Below are positions 11,426 through 22,756 of a DNA stretch of 64,000 bases, piece after piece; position 1 is the first letter of the stretch; each line of letters starts with the position of its first letter. Origin of the DNA: Mycolicibacterium rhodesiae (GTDB lineage Bacteria > Actinomycetota > Actinomycetes > Mycobacteriales > Mycobacteriaceae); the NCBI RefSeq assembly GCF_002086695.1, contig NZ_MVIH01000007.1, forward strand, positions 62,001-126,000, in the 5' to 3' direction. Position numbers and translations under genes: made by a program. The notes beneath the pieces are model-generated. The model worked only from the letters and a program-made list of their open reading frames with translations. It did not search any database and had not been told where the DNA came from.

Positions 11426-11431
11426 GAGCTG

Positions 11432-12001
11432 ATGCTCACCGTCCCCGCTTTCGTGTGGCGCGGCGGTGCGGTCATGCGGGCCGTCATCGTCGGCGTGAGC
11501 ACCGGCGTCTTCCTCGGCCTGCTGGCCTGGCTGGACTCCGGACTGTGGTTCGCCGCCTTGGCGGCCGCCGCCTTCGTCACGGTGATCTACGGGATCTGGC
11601 TGGGCCTGCGGATGGTGAAGTACTGGCCCGGCGCCTCAGCGTTGACCGGTGAACAGCGTGTGCGCGTCGCCGCGGTCACCCGCTGGGGCGGCCGCATCGG
11701 CGACCCCGCCCTGGCACAGCCGGTGGTGGACTACGCAGACGGCCTGCGCACGTCCGCCGAGACCGGGCGGCCGTTGCGGTGGGTGCTGCCCCTGATTCTT
11801 GTCGTCGCGATCGGAACCGCGGGCTGGGATGCGATATTCGGCTCTTCCCGCGACATCATCGCGTCCTGCGTGTACCTGGTGTTGCTCGGCTTCGAGCTGT
11901 TCTGGTGGCCGGGTCGCCGAGATCAGTTGTTGGCCAATGCCGATCGCGCTCGGGAGCGTGCAGTGGCACTCATCGAGAAGAATCGGGGAATGGCGCAGTG
12001 A
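11432..12001 (+). CDS. Hypothetical membrane protein
   Basis: No specific family is recognised. The 189-residue product has two N-terminal hydrophobic helices (about residues 15-33 and 36-56), a soluble loop of about 65 residues (57-122), two further helices (about 122-160), and a charged tail ending RERAVALIEKNRGMAQ. The start rests on the -10 box six bases upstream; an internal ATG at 11474 is the alternative. Its stop overlaps the GTG of the next gene, suggesting co-expression with the following hypothetical protein and the flavin oxidoreductase. These three genes occupy the interval that in M. tuberculosis carries fadE15 and ctpD (recalled). Confidence 0.75.
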   Translation: MLTVPAFVWRGGAVMRAVIVGVSTGVFLGLLAWLDSGLWFAALAAAAFVTVIYGIWLGLRMVKYWPGASALTGEQRVRVAAVTRWGGRIGDPALAQPVVDYADGLRTSAETGRPLRWVLPLILVVAIGTAGWDAIFGSSRDIIASCVYLVLLGFELFWWPGRRDQLLANADRARERAVALIEKNRGMAQ

Positions 12002-12660
12002 GCGCAGACGTGGTGGCCACCCGCCGCCAGTTGCACGGCATCGCCGAGAGCTTCCTTGCCGGGCCGCAGTACCGCGCGACGGGGACGATCAGGCTGGCCG
12101 TTCGGCCGGACGGCTTCACCGCAACCACACTGGCGATCTCGGTTCACGGGGACACGCTGGTATGGCCGGACGGCAGCCTCCCGCTGGCCGGACGGGTGCG
12201 GGACCTGGCCGCGGCCACCGGGCTCGATGTGGGTCCGCCGCCGGCCACGGTGTACCACTCGGTCGCAGCATTGCAGCCCGACACCGTTCTCGACATCGAC
12301 GCCGGCGCCGCCGACGCCATTTACCGCAGCCTGTACGCAGGCGGATTTGCGATCAAAGCCGTTCTGCCAGAGGCGCATCCGGTGCTCTGGCCAGAGCACC
12401 TCGATGTCGCGGCCACGGTCGAGGAGGTCAACTACGGGGTTTCGGCGGGCGACGACTTCCACGAACTGCCGTACGCCTACGTCGGCCCGTGGGACTTCGC
12501 CACCGCGCCGCGCACCGGGGCATTGTGGAACGCGCCCTTCGGCGCCGTGTGGCCACTCGATCTCACCGTCGACGTCGACGCCCTGGCCACCGACATCGCC
12601 GACTTCTTCCGGCGCGGAATCAACGCGGTCGACGGCGGTGTTGCAACACGTCATGGATGA
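11998..12660 (+). CDS. Hypothetical protein
   Basis: A soluble 220-residue protein of no recognised family, with no signal peptide and no cysteine. Aromatic-rich motifs include LPYAYVGPWDFATAP and NAPFGAVWPLDLTVDVDAL. The GTG start at 11998 overlaps the preceding gene's stop, and its last eight bases overlap the ATG of the flavin oxidoreductase gene. This tight packing makes a three-gene operon likely. A longer in-frame extension to 11779 lies inside the upstream gene and is rejected. Confidence 0.75.
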   Translation: MSADVVATRRQLHGIAESFLAGPQYRATGTIRLAVRPDGFTATTLAISVHGDTLVWPDGSLPLAGRVRDLAAATGLDVGPPPATVYHSVAALQPDTVLDIDAGAADAIYRSLYAGGFAIKAVLPEAHPVLWPEHLDVAATVEEVNYGVSAGDDFHELPYAYVGPWDFATAPRTGALWNAPFGAVWPLDLTVDVDALATDIADFFRRGINAVDGGVATRHG

Positions 12661-13768
12661 TGCACGCCTGGAGGAGCTGTTCACTCCGTTGACCGTCGGG
12701 TCGCTGACCGTCCCCAACCGGTTCGCGATGGCGCCGATGACGCGCGCGGCCTCGCCGGACGGTGTCCCAGGAGCCGACGTGGCCGCCTACTACAGCCGCC
12801 GTGCGGCCGGCGGCACCGGCCTGATCATCACTGAGGGCGTTCGGATTCCGCATCCCGCCGCAGGCTGGCCGGAACGCATCCCCAACCTCGACGGCGACGA
12901 TGTGCTGGCAGGCTGGCGCGCAGTCACCGACGCCGTGCACGCCGAGGGCGCGACAATCGCCGCCCAGCTCTGGCATCAGGGCGTCGCGCGCGGTGTCCAC
13001 GACGGTGACCGCGCCGACCAGACGCCGGTCAGCCCGTCGGGCATCGATATCGCCGGCGGTACTACGGGCCGGGCCCTGGACACCGAGGAGTTGCCCGAGC
13101 TCGCACACGCGTATGCGCTGGCGGCCGCCAACGCCCGGGCGGCCGGCTTCGACGCCGTCGAGATCCACGGCGCACACGGCTACCTGTTGGACCAATTCCT
13201 TTGGGAGCACACCAATCACCGCACCGACGGCTACGGCGGTTCGCTGGCGGCGCGCACCCGGTTCCCGGCCGAGGTGGTCGCCGCGGTGCGTGCGGCCGTC
13301 GGCCCCGGCTTCCCGATCATCTACCGCTTTTCGCAGTGGAAGATGAACCGCTACGACGCGCAGGTGGCAGGCAGCGCAGCAGAACTCGAGCAGCTGCTGG
13401 CCCCGCTGGTCGAGGCCGGTGTGGACGTACTGCACCCGTCGACGCGGCGGCACTACCTGCCTGGCTTCCCCGGCGAGGACCCGCAACTGAGTCTGGCCGG
13501 CTGGACCAAGAAGATGACCGGTCTGCCCGTCATCGCCGTCGGCATGGTCGGCCTGCAATCCGAATTCAACCCCGGGCAGGGGGACGGGCCCACTGCGGCG
13601 GCGTCCCTCGACCGCCTCCTCGACCAGTTCGAGGCAGGTGAATTCGACATCGTCGCCGTCGGTCGGGCCCTGCTCGCCGACCCCGCGTGGGTGAATCGCG
13701 TGCGCGACGGCAAGCTCGACGAGTTCGACGGTTTCGATGCGGCCGGCGCACTGGCCCGTTTGTATTAG
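12653..13768 (+). CDS. NADH:flavin oxidoreductase, Old Yellow Enzyme family
   Basis: A 371-residue FMN-dependent TIM-barrel reductase. The start of the barrel LTVPNRFAMAPMTRA, the active-site block GFDAVEIHGAHGYLLDQFLWE and the phosphate-binding end FDIVAVGRALLADPAWVNRV are clear. Typical activity is reduction of alkenes of unsaturated carbonyls with NAD(P)H; the physiological substrate is unknown. A long upstream in-frame extension exists, but the ATG at 12653, overlapping the preceding gene by eight bases, agrees with the family N terminus. Confidence 0.9.
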   Translation: MDDARLEELFTPLTVGSLTVPNRFAMAPMTRAASPDGVPGADVAAYYSRRAAGGTGLIITEGVRIPHPAAGWPERIPNLDGDDVLAGWRAVTDAVHAEGATIAAQLWHQGVARGVHDGDRADQTPVSPSGIDIAGGTTGRALDTEELPELAHAYALAAANARAAGFDAVEIHGAHGYLLDQFLWEHTNHRTDGYGGSLAARTRFPAEVVAAVRAAVGPGFPIIYRFSQWKMNRYDAQVAGSAAELEQLLAPLVEAGVDVLHPSTRRHYLPGFPGEDPQLSLAGWTKKMTGLPVIAVGMVGLQSEFNPGQGDGPTAAASLDRLLDQFEAGEFDIVAVGRALLADPAWVNRVRDGKLDEFDGFDAAGALARLY

Positions 13769-13812
13769 CAGCTAGAGGGAACACACAGCGACAACCAGAC
13801 GTTAGGACTGAC

Positions 13813-14172
13813 GTGGCTACCCAAGACCTGACCGCACAGAACTTCAACGACACCATCACCGGCAACGACATCGTGCTGGTCGACTTCTGGGCGTCGTGGT
13901 GCGGACCGTGTCGCGCCTTCGCGCCAACCTTCACCAAGTCGTCCGAACAGCACCCGGACGTCGTCTACGGCAAGGTCGACACCGAGGCCGAGCAGGAGCT
14001 CGCGGCCGCCGCCGAGATCCGCTCGATCCCGACGCTGATGGCGTTCAAGAAGGGCAAGCTGATCTTCAACCAGGCCGGCGCCCTGCCGCCCGCCGCGCTC
14101 GAGGACCTGATCCGCCAGGTCAAGGAGTTCGACGTCGACGCGGCCATCGCGTCTCAGTCCAAAGACGCATAA
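13813..14172 (+). CDS. trxA: Thioredoxin
   Basis: A 119-residue cytosolic thioredoxin with the redox motif WCGPC at residues 29-33 and the cis-proline in RSIPTLMAF. It corresponds to Rv1471 (named trxB1 in H37Rv, recalled). The GTG start is preceded by AGGA six to nine bases away. In M. tuberculosis the gene follows ctpD and trxA; neither is present here, so it stands alone between the flavin oxidoreductase and the enoyl-CoA hydratase. The longer frame from 13687 is non-coding overlap. Confidence 0.93.
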   Translation: MATQDLTAQNFNDTITGNDIVLVDFWASWCGPCRAFAPTFTKSSEQHPDVVYGKVDTEAEQELAAAAEIRSIPTLMAFKKGKLIFNQAGALPPAALEDLIRQVKEFDVDAAIASQSKDA

Positions 14173-14186
14173 GCGCCCGCGCGGGT

Positions 14187-14192
14187 TACCGT
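14187..14192 (+). promoter_or_regulatory. -10 box of the enoyl-CoA hydratase gene (leaderless)
   Basis: TACCGT fits TAnnnT and lies six bases before the GTG at 14199, so +1 would coincide with the start codon. Confidence 0.5.
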
Positions 14193-14198
14193 GCAACG

Positions 14199-15020
14199 GT
14201 GATTCGTGACTCTGGTTTCGTCCTCGTCGAAAAACCGCAGGCAGGCGTCGCCCTGGTAACCCTGAACCGGCCCGAGCGGATGAACTCCATGGCGTTCGAC
14301 GTCATGCTGCCGCTCCGGGAAGTCCTCGCCGAACTCGCCCACGAGAACGACGTGCGCGCGGTCGTGCTGACCGGCGCCGGCCGGGGCTTCTCCTCCGGAG
14401 CCGACCACAAGTCCGCCGGTTCGGTGCCGCACGTCGCCGGGCTGACCCGGCCGTCGTTCGGTCTGCGCTCGATGCAGGTCCTCGACGATGTGATCCTCGC
14501 CATGCGCAAGCTGCCCCAACCGATCATCGCCGCGGTCAACGGCGCGGCGATCGGCGGCGGCCTCTGCCTGGCGCTGGCCGCCGATATTCGGGTCGCGGCC
14601 GGTGGCGCTTACTTTCGCGCCGCCGGCATCAACAACGGGCTGACCGCCAGTGAGCTGGGCCTGAGCTACCTGCTGCCCCGGGCGATCGGCTCGTCGCGCG
14701 CGTTCGAGATCATGCTGACCGGTCGCGACGTCGACGCCCAGGAGGCCGAACGGATCGGGTTGGTGTCCCGCCAGGTGCCTGAAGACGAGCTGTTGCCGGC
14801 CTGTTTCGAGATCGCCGCGCGCATCGCGGCGTTCTCCCGGCCCGGAACCGAGTTGACCAAGCGGACGCTGTGGAGTGGACTGGACGCCGGTAGCCTAGAA
14901 GGGCATATGCAGGCCGAGGGCCTCGGGCAGCTTTATGTGCGCCTGCTCACCGCCAACTTTGAAGAGGCGGTCGCTGCGCGCGCCGAGAATCGCGCCCCGG
15001 TCTTCACCGACGACAAGTAG
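14199..15020 (+). CDS. echA12: Enoyl-CoA hydratase/isomerase (EchA12-like)
   Basis: Crotonase-family enzyme of 273 residues acting on acyl-CoA thioesters. The oxyanion-hole segments are TGAGRGFSSGADHK (about residues 59-72) and NGAAIGGGLCLALAADIRVA (about 107-126), followed by the C-terminal ARAENRAPVF block. It is syntenic with Rv1472. The exact substrate is unknown; crotonases also catalyse isomerisation and other reactions. The GTG start is set by the -10 box six bases upstream. The next gene, an ABC-F ATPase, starts 18 bp after the stop. Confidence 0.88.
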   Translation: MIRDSGFVLVEKPQAGVALVTLNRPERMNSMAFDVMLPLREVLAELAHENDVRAVVLTGAGRGFSSGADHKSAGSVPHVAGLTRPSFGLRSMQVLDDVILAMRKLPQPIIAAVNGAAIGGGLCLALAADIRVAAGGAYFRAAGINNGLTASELGLSYLLPRAIGSSRAFEIMLTGRDVDAQEAERIGLVSRQVPEDELLPACFEIAARIAAFSRPGTELTKRTLWSGLDAGSLEGHMQAEGLGQLYVRLLTANFEEAVAARAENRAPVFTDDK

Positions 15021-15038
15021 CTGAGGAGTAGTGCGCGC

Positions 15039-16667
15039 GTGATTACCGCAACGGACCTGGAGGTCCGCGCCGGCGCGCGCACACTGCTCCTCGCCGAGGG
15101 CCCCGCGCTGCGCATCCAGCCGGGCGACCGCATCGGTCTGGTCGGCCGCAACGGCGCGGGTAAGACGACGACCATGCGGATCCTGGCGGGTGAAGGCGAG
15201 CCCTACGCGGGCACCGTCGTGCGCACCGGCGACATCGGGTACCTGCCCCAGGATCCTCGCGAAGGTGACCTCGACGTGCTGGCCCGGGACCGGGTGCTGT
15301 CGGCGCGCGGTCTGGACACCCTGCTCTCGGATCTGGAGAAGCAGCAGGTGTTGATGGCCGAGGTGGTCGACGAGGCCGCCCGCGACAAGGCGGTGCGCCG
15401 CTACGGCCAACTCGAGGAACGCTTCTCCGCGCTCGGCGGATACGCCGCCGAGAGCGAAGCGGGACGCATCTGCGCGAGTCTCGGTCTGCCTGACCGGGTG
15501 CTCACCCAGCCGCTGCGCACCCTGTCCGGCGGTCAGCGCAGGCGCGTCGAGCTGTCCCGGATCCTGTTCGCCGCCAGCGATACTGGATCCGGCTCGGCTA
15601 CCACTCTCTTGCTCGATGAGCCCACCAACCACCTCGATGCCGACTCGATCGGCTGGCTGCGGGGCTTCCTGCAGAACCACACCGGCGGCCTCGTGGTGAT
15701 CAGTCACGACGTCGACCTGCTCGCCGATGTGGTCAACCGGGTGTGGTTCCTCGACGCCGTGCGCGGTGAGGCGGACGTCTACAACATGGGCTGGCAAAAG
15801 TACCTCGACGCCCGCGCCACCGACGAGCAGCGCCGTCGCCGGGAGCGCGCCAATGCCGAGAAGAAAGCCGGCGCGCTGCGTGCCCAGGCCGCCAAGATGG
15901 GCGCCAAGGCCACCAAAGCCGTTGCCGCACAGAACATGTTGCGCCGTGCCGAGCGGATGATGGCCGAATTGGACGCGGAGCGGGTGGCCGACAAGGTGGC
16001 CAGGATCAAGTTCCCGACGCCGGCGCCGTGCGGAAAGACACCGCTGGTGGTCAAAGGTCTGACCAAGAATTACGGCTCACTCGAGGTGTTCACCGGCGTC
16101 GACCTGGCCATCGACCGCGGCTCGCGCGTCGTGGTTCTCGGCCTCAACGGCGCAGGCAAGACCACGCTGCTCCGGTTGATCGCAGGCACCGAAACTCCCG
16201 ACGCCGGCGGACTGGAACCGGGGCACGGGCTCAAGATCGGTTATTTCGCACAGGAACACGACACTCTCGACAACAACGCGACGGTGTGGGAGAACATCCG
16301 GCACGCCGCCCCGGACACCGGCGAACAGGACCTGCGCGGCCTGCTCGGCGCGTTCATGTTCACCGGTCCACAACTCGAGCAGCCCGCAGGCACGCTGTCC
16401 GGCGGTGAGAAGACCCGGCTCGCGCTGGCGGGTCTGGTGGCCTCGACGGCGAACGTGCTGCTGCTCGACGAGCCGACCAACAACCTCGATCCCGCGTCCC
16501 GCGAACAGGTTCTGGACGCGCTGCGCAGTTATCAGGGTGCAGTCGTGCTGGTGACCCACGATCCGGGTGCCGCCGAAGCGCTCGACCCGCAACGGGTGGT
16601 GCTGCTCCCGGACGGCACCGAGGACTTCTGGTCCGACGAGTACCGGGACCTCATCGAGCTCGCCTGA
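15039..16667 (+). CDS. ABC-F family ATPase (Rv1473-like)
   Basis: A 542-residue soluble protein with two ABC domains and no membrane segment. The first domain has GRNGAGKTT and LSGGQRRRVEL, the second GLNGAGKTT and LSGGEKTRLAL. They are joined by a basic helical linker (about residues 255-325, rich in Arg, Lys and Ala). ABC-F proteins act on ribosomes in translation or antibiotic protection; the M. tuberculosis homologue has been discussed as a macrolide-related factor (recalled), but its role here is unproven. The start follows GAGGAG. Confidence 0.92.
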   Translation: MITATDLEVRAGARTLLLAEGPALRIQPGDRIGLVGRNGAGKTTTMRILAGEGEPYAGTVVRTGDIGYLPQDPREGDLDVLARDRVLSARGLDTLLSDLEKQQVLMAEVVDEAARDKAVRRYGQLEERFSALGGYAAESEAGRICASLGLPDRVLTQPLRTLSGGQRRRVELSRILFAASDTGSGSATTLLLDEPTNHLDADSIGWLRGFLQNHTGGLVVISHDVDLLADVVNRVWFLDAVRGEADVYNMGWQKYLDARATDEQRRRRERANAEKKAGALRAQAAKMGAKATKAVAAQNMLRRAERMMAELDAERVADKVARIKFPTPAPCGKTPLVVKGLTKNYGSLEVFTGVDLAIDRGSRVVVLGLNGAGKTTLLRLIAGTETPDAGGLEPGHGLKIGYFAQEHDTLDNNATVWENIRHAAPDTGEQDLRGLLGAFMFTGPQLEQPAGTLSGGEKTRLALAGLVASTANVLLLDEPTNNLDPASREQVLDALRSYQGAVVLVTHDPGAAEALDPQRVVLLPDGTEDFWSDEYRDLIELA

Positions 16668-16763
16668 CAACTGCCATAGACGATTTCGGTCATTCCCCCC
16701 AACGCGTCGACCCACGCTTCTACGCTCATGCCTATCGGCGCGGATCTACCGGGGAGGGTGATC

Positions 16764-16952
16764 ATGAGGAAGCCCAACGAAGCTCGAGACCAGTTGCTGG
16801 ATACTCTGCGAAACGCCTACGAGGGCGGCGCGAGCATTCGCACCTTGGTGGCGTCGACGGGTCGTTCGTACGGCTCGATCCACGCGCTGTTACGCGAGTC
16901 CGGGACCACCATGCGCAGCCGCGGTGGCCCCAACCACGTCACGCGTCGGTAG
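16764..16952 (+). CDS. Small helix-turn-helix protein (Rv1473A-like)
   Basis: A 62-residue basic protein dominated by one HTH (about residues 24-45, ASIRTLVASTGRSYGSIHALL) with an arginine-rich tail. A strong GGGGAGG ribosome binding site ends six bases before the ATG; an upstream GTG at 16758 touches that site and is disfavoured. It corresponds to the small ORF Rv1473A annotated as a possible regulator. Its last 14 bases overlap the 3' end of the convergent acnR. Targets unknown. Confidence 0.8.
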   Translation: MRKPNEARDQLLDTLRNAYEGGASIRTLVASTGRSYGSIHALLRESGTTMRSRGGPNHVTRR

Positions 16953-17508
16953 CCCGCACGGAATCCTCCACCAGATCCAGCACTGCTGAAAGTCGCTGGG
17001 GATCCTCGCCCGTCGCGAGCCGCGCGACCAGTCCGTCGAGCACCAGGTCCAGGTAGCACTGCAAAACATCGGGCGGCACGTCGTCGCGCAGCCGGCCCGC
17101 CTGCTTCTGCTGGCGCAACCGCGCCGAGGTCGCCGAGGCCAATTCCGCCGAGCGCTCCACCCAACCCTGATGAAACACCGGGTCGTTGCGTAGCTTGCGG
17201 GCGATCTCCAATCGCGTGGCCAGCCAATCGAATTGATCGGGCGCGGCCAGCATGTCGCGCATCACCTGGATGAGACCCTCGCGCGCCGCCACCTCCGCCA
17301 TCCGCGCCGCATCCTCGCGGGCGAGCGCGAAGAACAAGGTGTCCTTGTCGCGGTAGTGATGGAAGATCGCGCCGCGCGACAGACCGATGGTCTGCTCCAG
17401 CCGGCGCACGGTCGCCTGCTCGTAGCCGTACTCGGCGAAGCAGCGCCGTGCGCCGTCGAGGATCTGGCGGCGGCGGGCCGCCAGATGATCCTCGCTGACC
17501 CTGGGCAC
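16939..17508 (-). CDS. acnR: TetR-family repressor AcnR (aconitase regulator)
   Basis: A TetR regulator of 189 residues whose N-terminal HTH (about residues 12-58, ILDGARRCFAEYGYEQATVR ... GLSRGAIFHHYRDKDTL) is complete. It sits seven bases behind acnA on the same strand, the same order as acn-acnR in Corynebacterium glutamicum, where AcnR represses aconitase (established there). A matching operator lies upstream of acnA at 20403-20418. Homologue of Rv1474c. The ligand-binding half gives no clear effector. Confidence 0.9.
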   Translation of the reverse strand: MPRVSEDHLAARRRQILDGARRCFAEYGYEQATVRRLEQTIGLSRGAIFHHYRDKDTLFFALAREDAARMAEVAAREGLIQVMRDMLAAPDQFDWLATRLEIARKLRNDPVFHQGWVERSAELASATSARLRQQKQAGRLRDDVPPDVLQCYLDLVLDGLVARLATGEDPQRLSAVLDLVEDSVRATDA

Positions 17509-17515
17509 GTCGGAG

Positions 17516-20401
<2,886 letters not shown>

Positions 20402-20402
20402 A

Positions 20403-20418
20403 CAGTACGGTTGTCCTG
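20403..20418 (-). promoter_or_regulatory. AcnR operator upstream of acnA
   Basis: CAGTACGGTTGTCCTG is an inverted repeat of the form CAGnAC-N4-GTnCTG. It matches the C. glutamicum AcnR site as I recall it at 13 of 16 positions. It occupies the -10/-35 spacer of the acnA promoter, the right place for repression. Confidence 0.75.
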
Positions 20419-20514
20419 CTAAGCGGGTGGATGGGTTTCCACCACGGCCAGCGGGCCAACCCCCAGTCTTGTCTTCTCCGGCGCGTGGTGCCACCCCGGG
20501 GTTGGGGCGCACGG

Positions 20515-20520
20515 TACCGT
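20515..20520 (+). promoter_or_regulatory. -10 box of the Rv1476-like gene
   Basis: TACCGT matches TAnnnT and ends eight bases before the GTG at 20529, so the transcript would be leaderless or have a leader of about two bases. Confidence 0.4.
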
Positions 20521-20528
20521 TTCGGATC

Positions 20529-21092
20529 GTGACGATTCCGCACGCGCCGACCTTCATCCCGGTGGAGGTGTGCAGCAGTGCCGGGCTTGCCCCGTCGACT
20601 CCGGTCGACCAGTGCCTCGCCGCGGTCAAAGCAGATGTGGCCGCCGACGGTGTCGCAGCGCCGGCGGCCGATGTCGCCGCCCTTCAGAAGGTGGTGGCCT
20701 CCGCCAAGGAGCACGGCATCGATCTGAAGGTCGTCGTGATGGACAAGAGCCCGGCGATCGACACCCCTCTGCGCGATATCGCCACCGAGATCGGGCAGGA
20801 CAGCCCCGACTCGACGGTGCTCGTCCTCAGTCCCGGGTGGGCGGGGACCTACAGCACCACGTACGACCGTGTCATCCTCGAGGCGGGTCAGGACGTGGCC
20901 AAGACGGCACCCAATCCGGTGGTCGGTACGCAGGCATTTGTCGACCAATTGCAAACCCCCGACTTTCCCTGGATGGGATTAACGATCACGCTTGTGATCG
21001 GGGTGGCTGTAGCGGCTGTTTTGACCCGAGTTCTGCAGCTTCGGGCTCGCCGTTCGCAACCTAGCGATATGGCATCTGAGCAGGGAAAATAG
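20529..21092 (+). CDS. Membrane-anchored conserved protein (Rv1476-like)
   Basis: A 187-residue mycobacterial protein of unknown biochemical function. An N-terminal soluble domain (residues 1-135) is followed by one hydrophobic helix (about 144-163, MGLTITLVIGVAVAAVLTRV) and a short basic tail. There is no signal peptide, so orientation is uncertain. The GTG at 20529 is chosen over the in-frame codon at 20427 because of the promoter box and because the length then matches the M. tuberculosis protein (recalled as 186). It precedes ripA and is usually linked to the rip-moxR envelope cluster. Confidence 0.8.
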   Translation: MTIPHAPTFIPVEVCSSAGLAPSTPVDQCLAAVKADVAADGVAAPAADVAALQKVVASAKEHGIDLKVVVMDKSPAIDTPLRDIATEIGQDSPDSTVLVLSPGWAGTYSTTYDRVILEAGQDVAKTAPNPVVGTQAFVDQLQTPDFPWMGLTITLVIGVAVAAVLTRVLQLRARRSQPSDMASEQGK

Positions 21093-21184
21093 CCATCCCT
21101 GGCAAATCAATAAGATTACTTTTCGGCAACATCCCGTAAATGACAAACATGTAATTCTTGCCGGAAGTTTCCTCTGCGACAAAT

Positions 21185-21252
21185 GTGACGTACGGTGCAA
21201 CTGTCGCCATTGTTAATGATGTGACTCATGTGACATCTGTTGCTGGCGTGAC
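21185..21252 (+). promoter_or_regulatory. 9-bp-phased GTGAC array upstream of ripA (MtrA-box-like)
   Basis: GTGAC occurs at 21185, 21221, 21230 and 21248, all offset by multiples of nine bases. Weaker versions occur in the same register at 21203 (GTCGC), 21212 (GTTAA) and 21239 (GTTGC). On the opposite strand this is a direct repeat of GTCAC. MtrA, an OmpR-type regulator known to act at ripA, recognises GTCACA-like direct repeats, so this is a candidate binding region. Confidence 0.55.
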
Positions 21253-21284
21253 TGCACGTGTGAAGCAGAGGAGACCAGGGTCGA

Positions 21285-22742
21285 ATGAGACGTTCCCTTC
21301 GCGGCTCTCTTGTCCGGCCGGCCATTCGGATCGCCAAGCCGGTGGGCCCGCTGGCGCTCAGCGTCGCCATGACGTTCACGATGCCCGGACTGGCCCAGGC
21401 CGAGCCCGGTGCCGCACCCACCACGATCGCGGGACTGATCGCCGATGTCGCCGACGCCAACCAGCGACTGCAGGACATCGGCGCCAAGGTGCAGGCCGAG
21501 CAGGAAAGCGTCAACAAAGCACTCGTCGACGTCCAGACCGCGCGTGACGCGGCGGCCGCCGCGAGCGCGAAGGTGGACGCCAGCGCGCAAGGCGTCAAGG
21601 ACGCCAACGCGGCAATTGCCGACGCCCAGAAGCGGTTTGACACGTTCGCCGCCGCGACCTACATCAACGGTCCGTCCGCGTCGCTGGTGATGGCGACCAA
21701 CCCCGAGGACATCCTGTCCACCGCGTCGGCCGGGCAGACCTTGGCGGTCAGCTCGCAGCAGGTGATGACCGATCTGCAGCGGGCCCGCACCGAGCAGATC
21801 AACCAGGAGTCCGCTGCCCGACTGGCCAAGGACAACGCCGACAAGGCCCTTGCCGACGCTGAGGCCAGCCAGCAATCCGCGGTCGACGCGCTGACCGCGG
21901 CCAAGCAGACGTTCTCCGACCAGCAGGCTGAGATCAACCGGCTGGCCGCCGAACGAAAAACGGCCCAGGAGAAGCTCGACGCCGCCCGCCAGTGGTCGGC
22001 GCCGGCGAATTCGCCTGCGGCCGTGCCGCAGTCGGCGGCGACCGGCCCGGCGACCCCGGGGGATCGCTGGGATCCGGCCGCCCCCGGCTCGCCGAAGGCC
22101 CCGAACGCGGGCGTGGTCCCGCCCTATGGCAGCGCCTCGGAATGGGATACCACCCTGCCGATGGTGCCCAGCGCCTTCGTCTCCGGCGACCCGATCCAGA
22201 TCATCAACGCCGTCCTGCAGATCTCGTCGTCCTCGCTGAACGCGACCAAACAGATGGGCAAGAGCTTCCTGCAGAAGCTCGGCATCCTGAAGCCCGACGA
22301 CACCGGCATCACCAACGGCGCCATCCCGTACGTGTACGGGGCGCAGGCCTCCGAATACGTGATCAAACGGGCCATGTCCCAGATGGGCGTGCCGTATTCG
22401 TGGGGCGGTGGAACCGCCACCGGGCCCAGCAACGGAATCGACAGCGGGGCAGGCACCGTCGGCTTCGACTGCTCCGGTCTGATCCTCTACGCATTCGCCG
22501 GCGTCGGCATCAAGCTGCCGCACTACTCGGGGTCGCAGTACAACATGGGCCGCAAGATCCCGTCGTCACAGATGCGTCGCGGCGACGTGATCTTCTACGG
22601 ACCCGGCGGCAGCCAGCACGTCACCCTCTACTTGGGCCAGGGCCAGATGCTCGAGGCTCCTTACACCGGATCGAGCGTCAAGATCTCACCGGTGCGCACC
22701 AGCGGCATGACACCGTTCGTCGTCCGCTACATCGAATACTGA
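21285..22742 (+). CDS. ripA: Peptidoglycan endopeptidase RipA (NlpC/P60)
   Basis: Secreted hydrolase that cleaves the peptide stem of peptidoglycan at the septum for daughter-cell separation. The 485-residue precursor has a signal peptide (about 1-39, ending GLAQAEPG). An alanine-rich coiled-coil inhibitory region (about 50-235) and a proline-rich linker follow, then the NlpC/P60 domain (about 355-485). The catalytic residues C396, H445 and E457 show the same spacing as the M. tuberculosis triad. The ATG follows GAGGAGACC. ripB follows after 14 bp, and an MtrA-like array lies upstream. Confidence 0.96.
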   Translation: MRRSLRGSLVRPAIRIAKPVGPLALSVAMTFTMPGLAQAEPGAAPTTIAGLIADVADANQRLQDIGAKVQAEQESVNKALVDVQTARDAAAAASAKVDASAQGVKDANAAIADAQKRFDTFAAATYINGPSASLVMATNPEDILSTASAGQTLAVSSQQVMTDLQRARTEQINQESAARLAKDNADKALADAEASQQSAVDALTAAKQTFSDQQAEINRLAAERKTAQEKLDAARQWSAPANSPAAVPQSAATGPATPGDRWDPAAPGSPKAPNAGVVPPYGSASEWDTTLPMVPSAFVSGDPIQIINAVLQISSSSLNATKQMGKSFLQKLGILKPDDTGITNGAIPYVYGAQASEYVIKRAMSQMGVPYSWGGGTATGPSNGIDSGAGTVGFDCSGLILYAFAGVGIKLPHYSGSQYNMGRKIPSSQMRRGDVIFYGPGGSQHVTLYLGQGQMLEAPYTGSSVKISPVRTSGMTPFVVRYIEY

Positions 22743-22756
22743 CGAAAGTTTCACCC

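Noticed and set aside
21121..21166. Imperfect inverted repeat (TTTCGGCAA and TTGCCGGAA) after the Rv1476-like gene as a terminator
   Set aside because: The 28-base loop and absence of a U-tract make an intrinsic terminator unconvincing.
21992..22756. N-terminal extension of RipB inside ripA
   Set aside because: Out of frame with RipA and biased in composition; a normal signal peptide starts at 22757.
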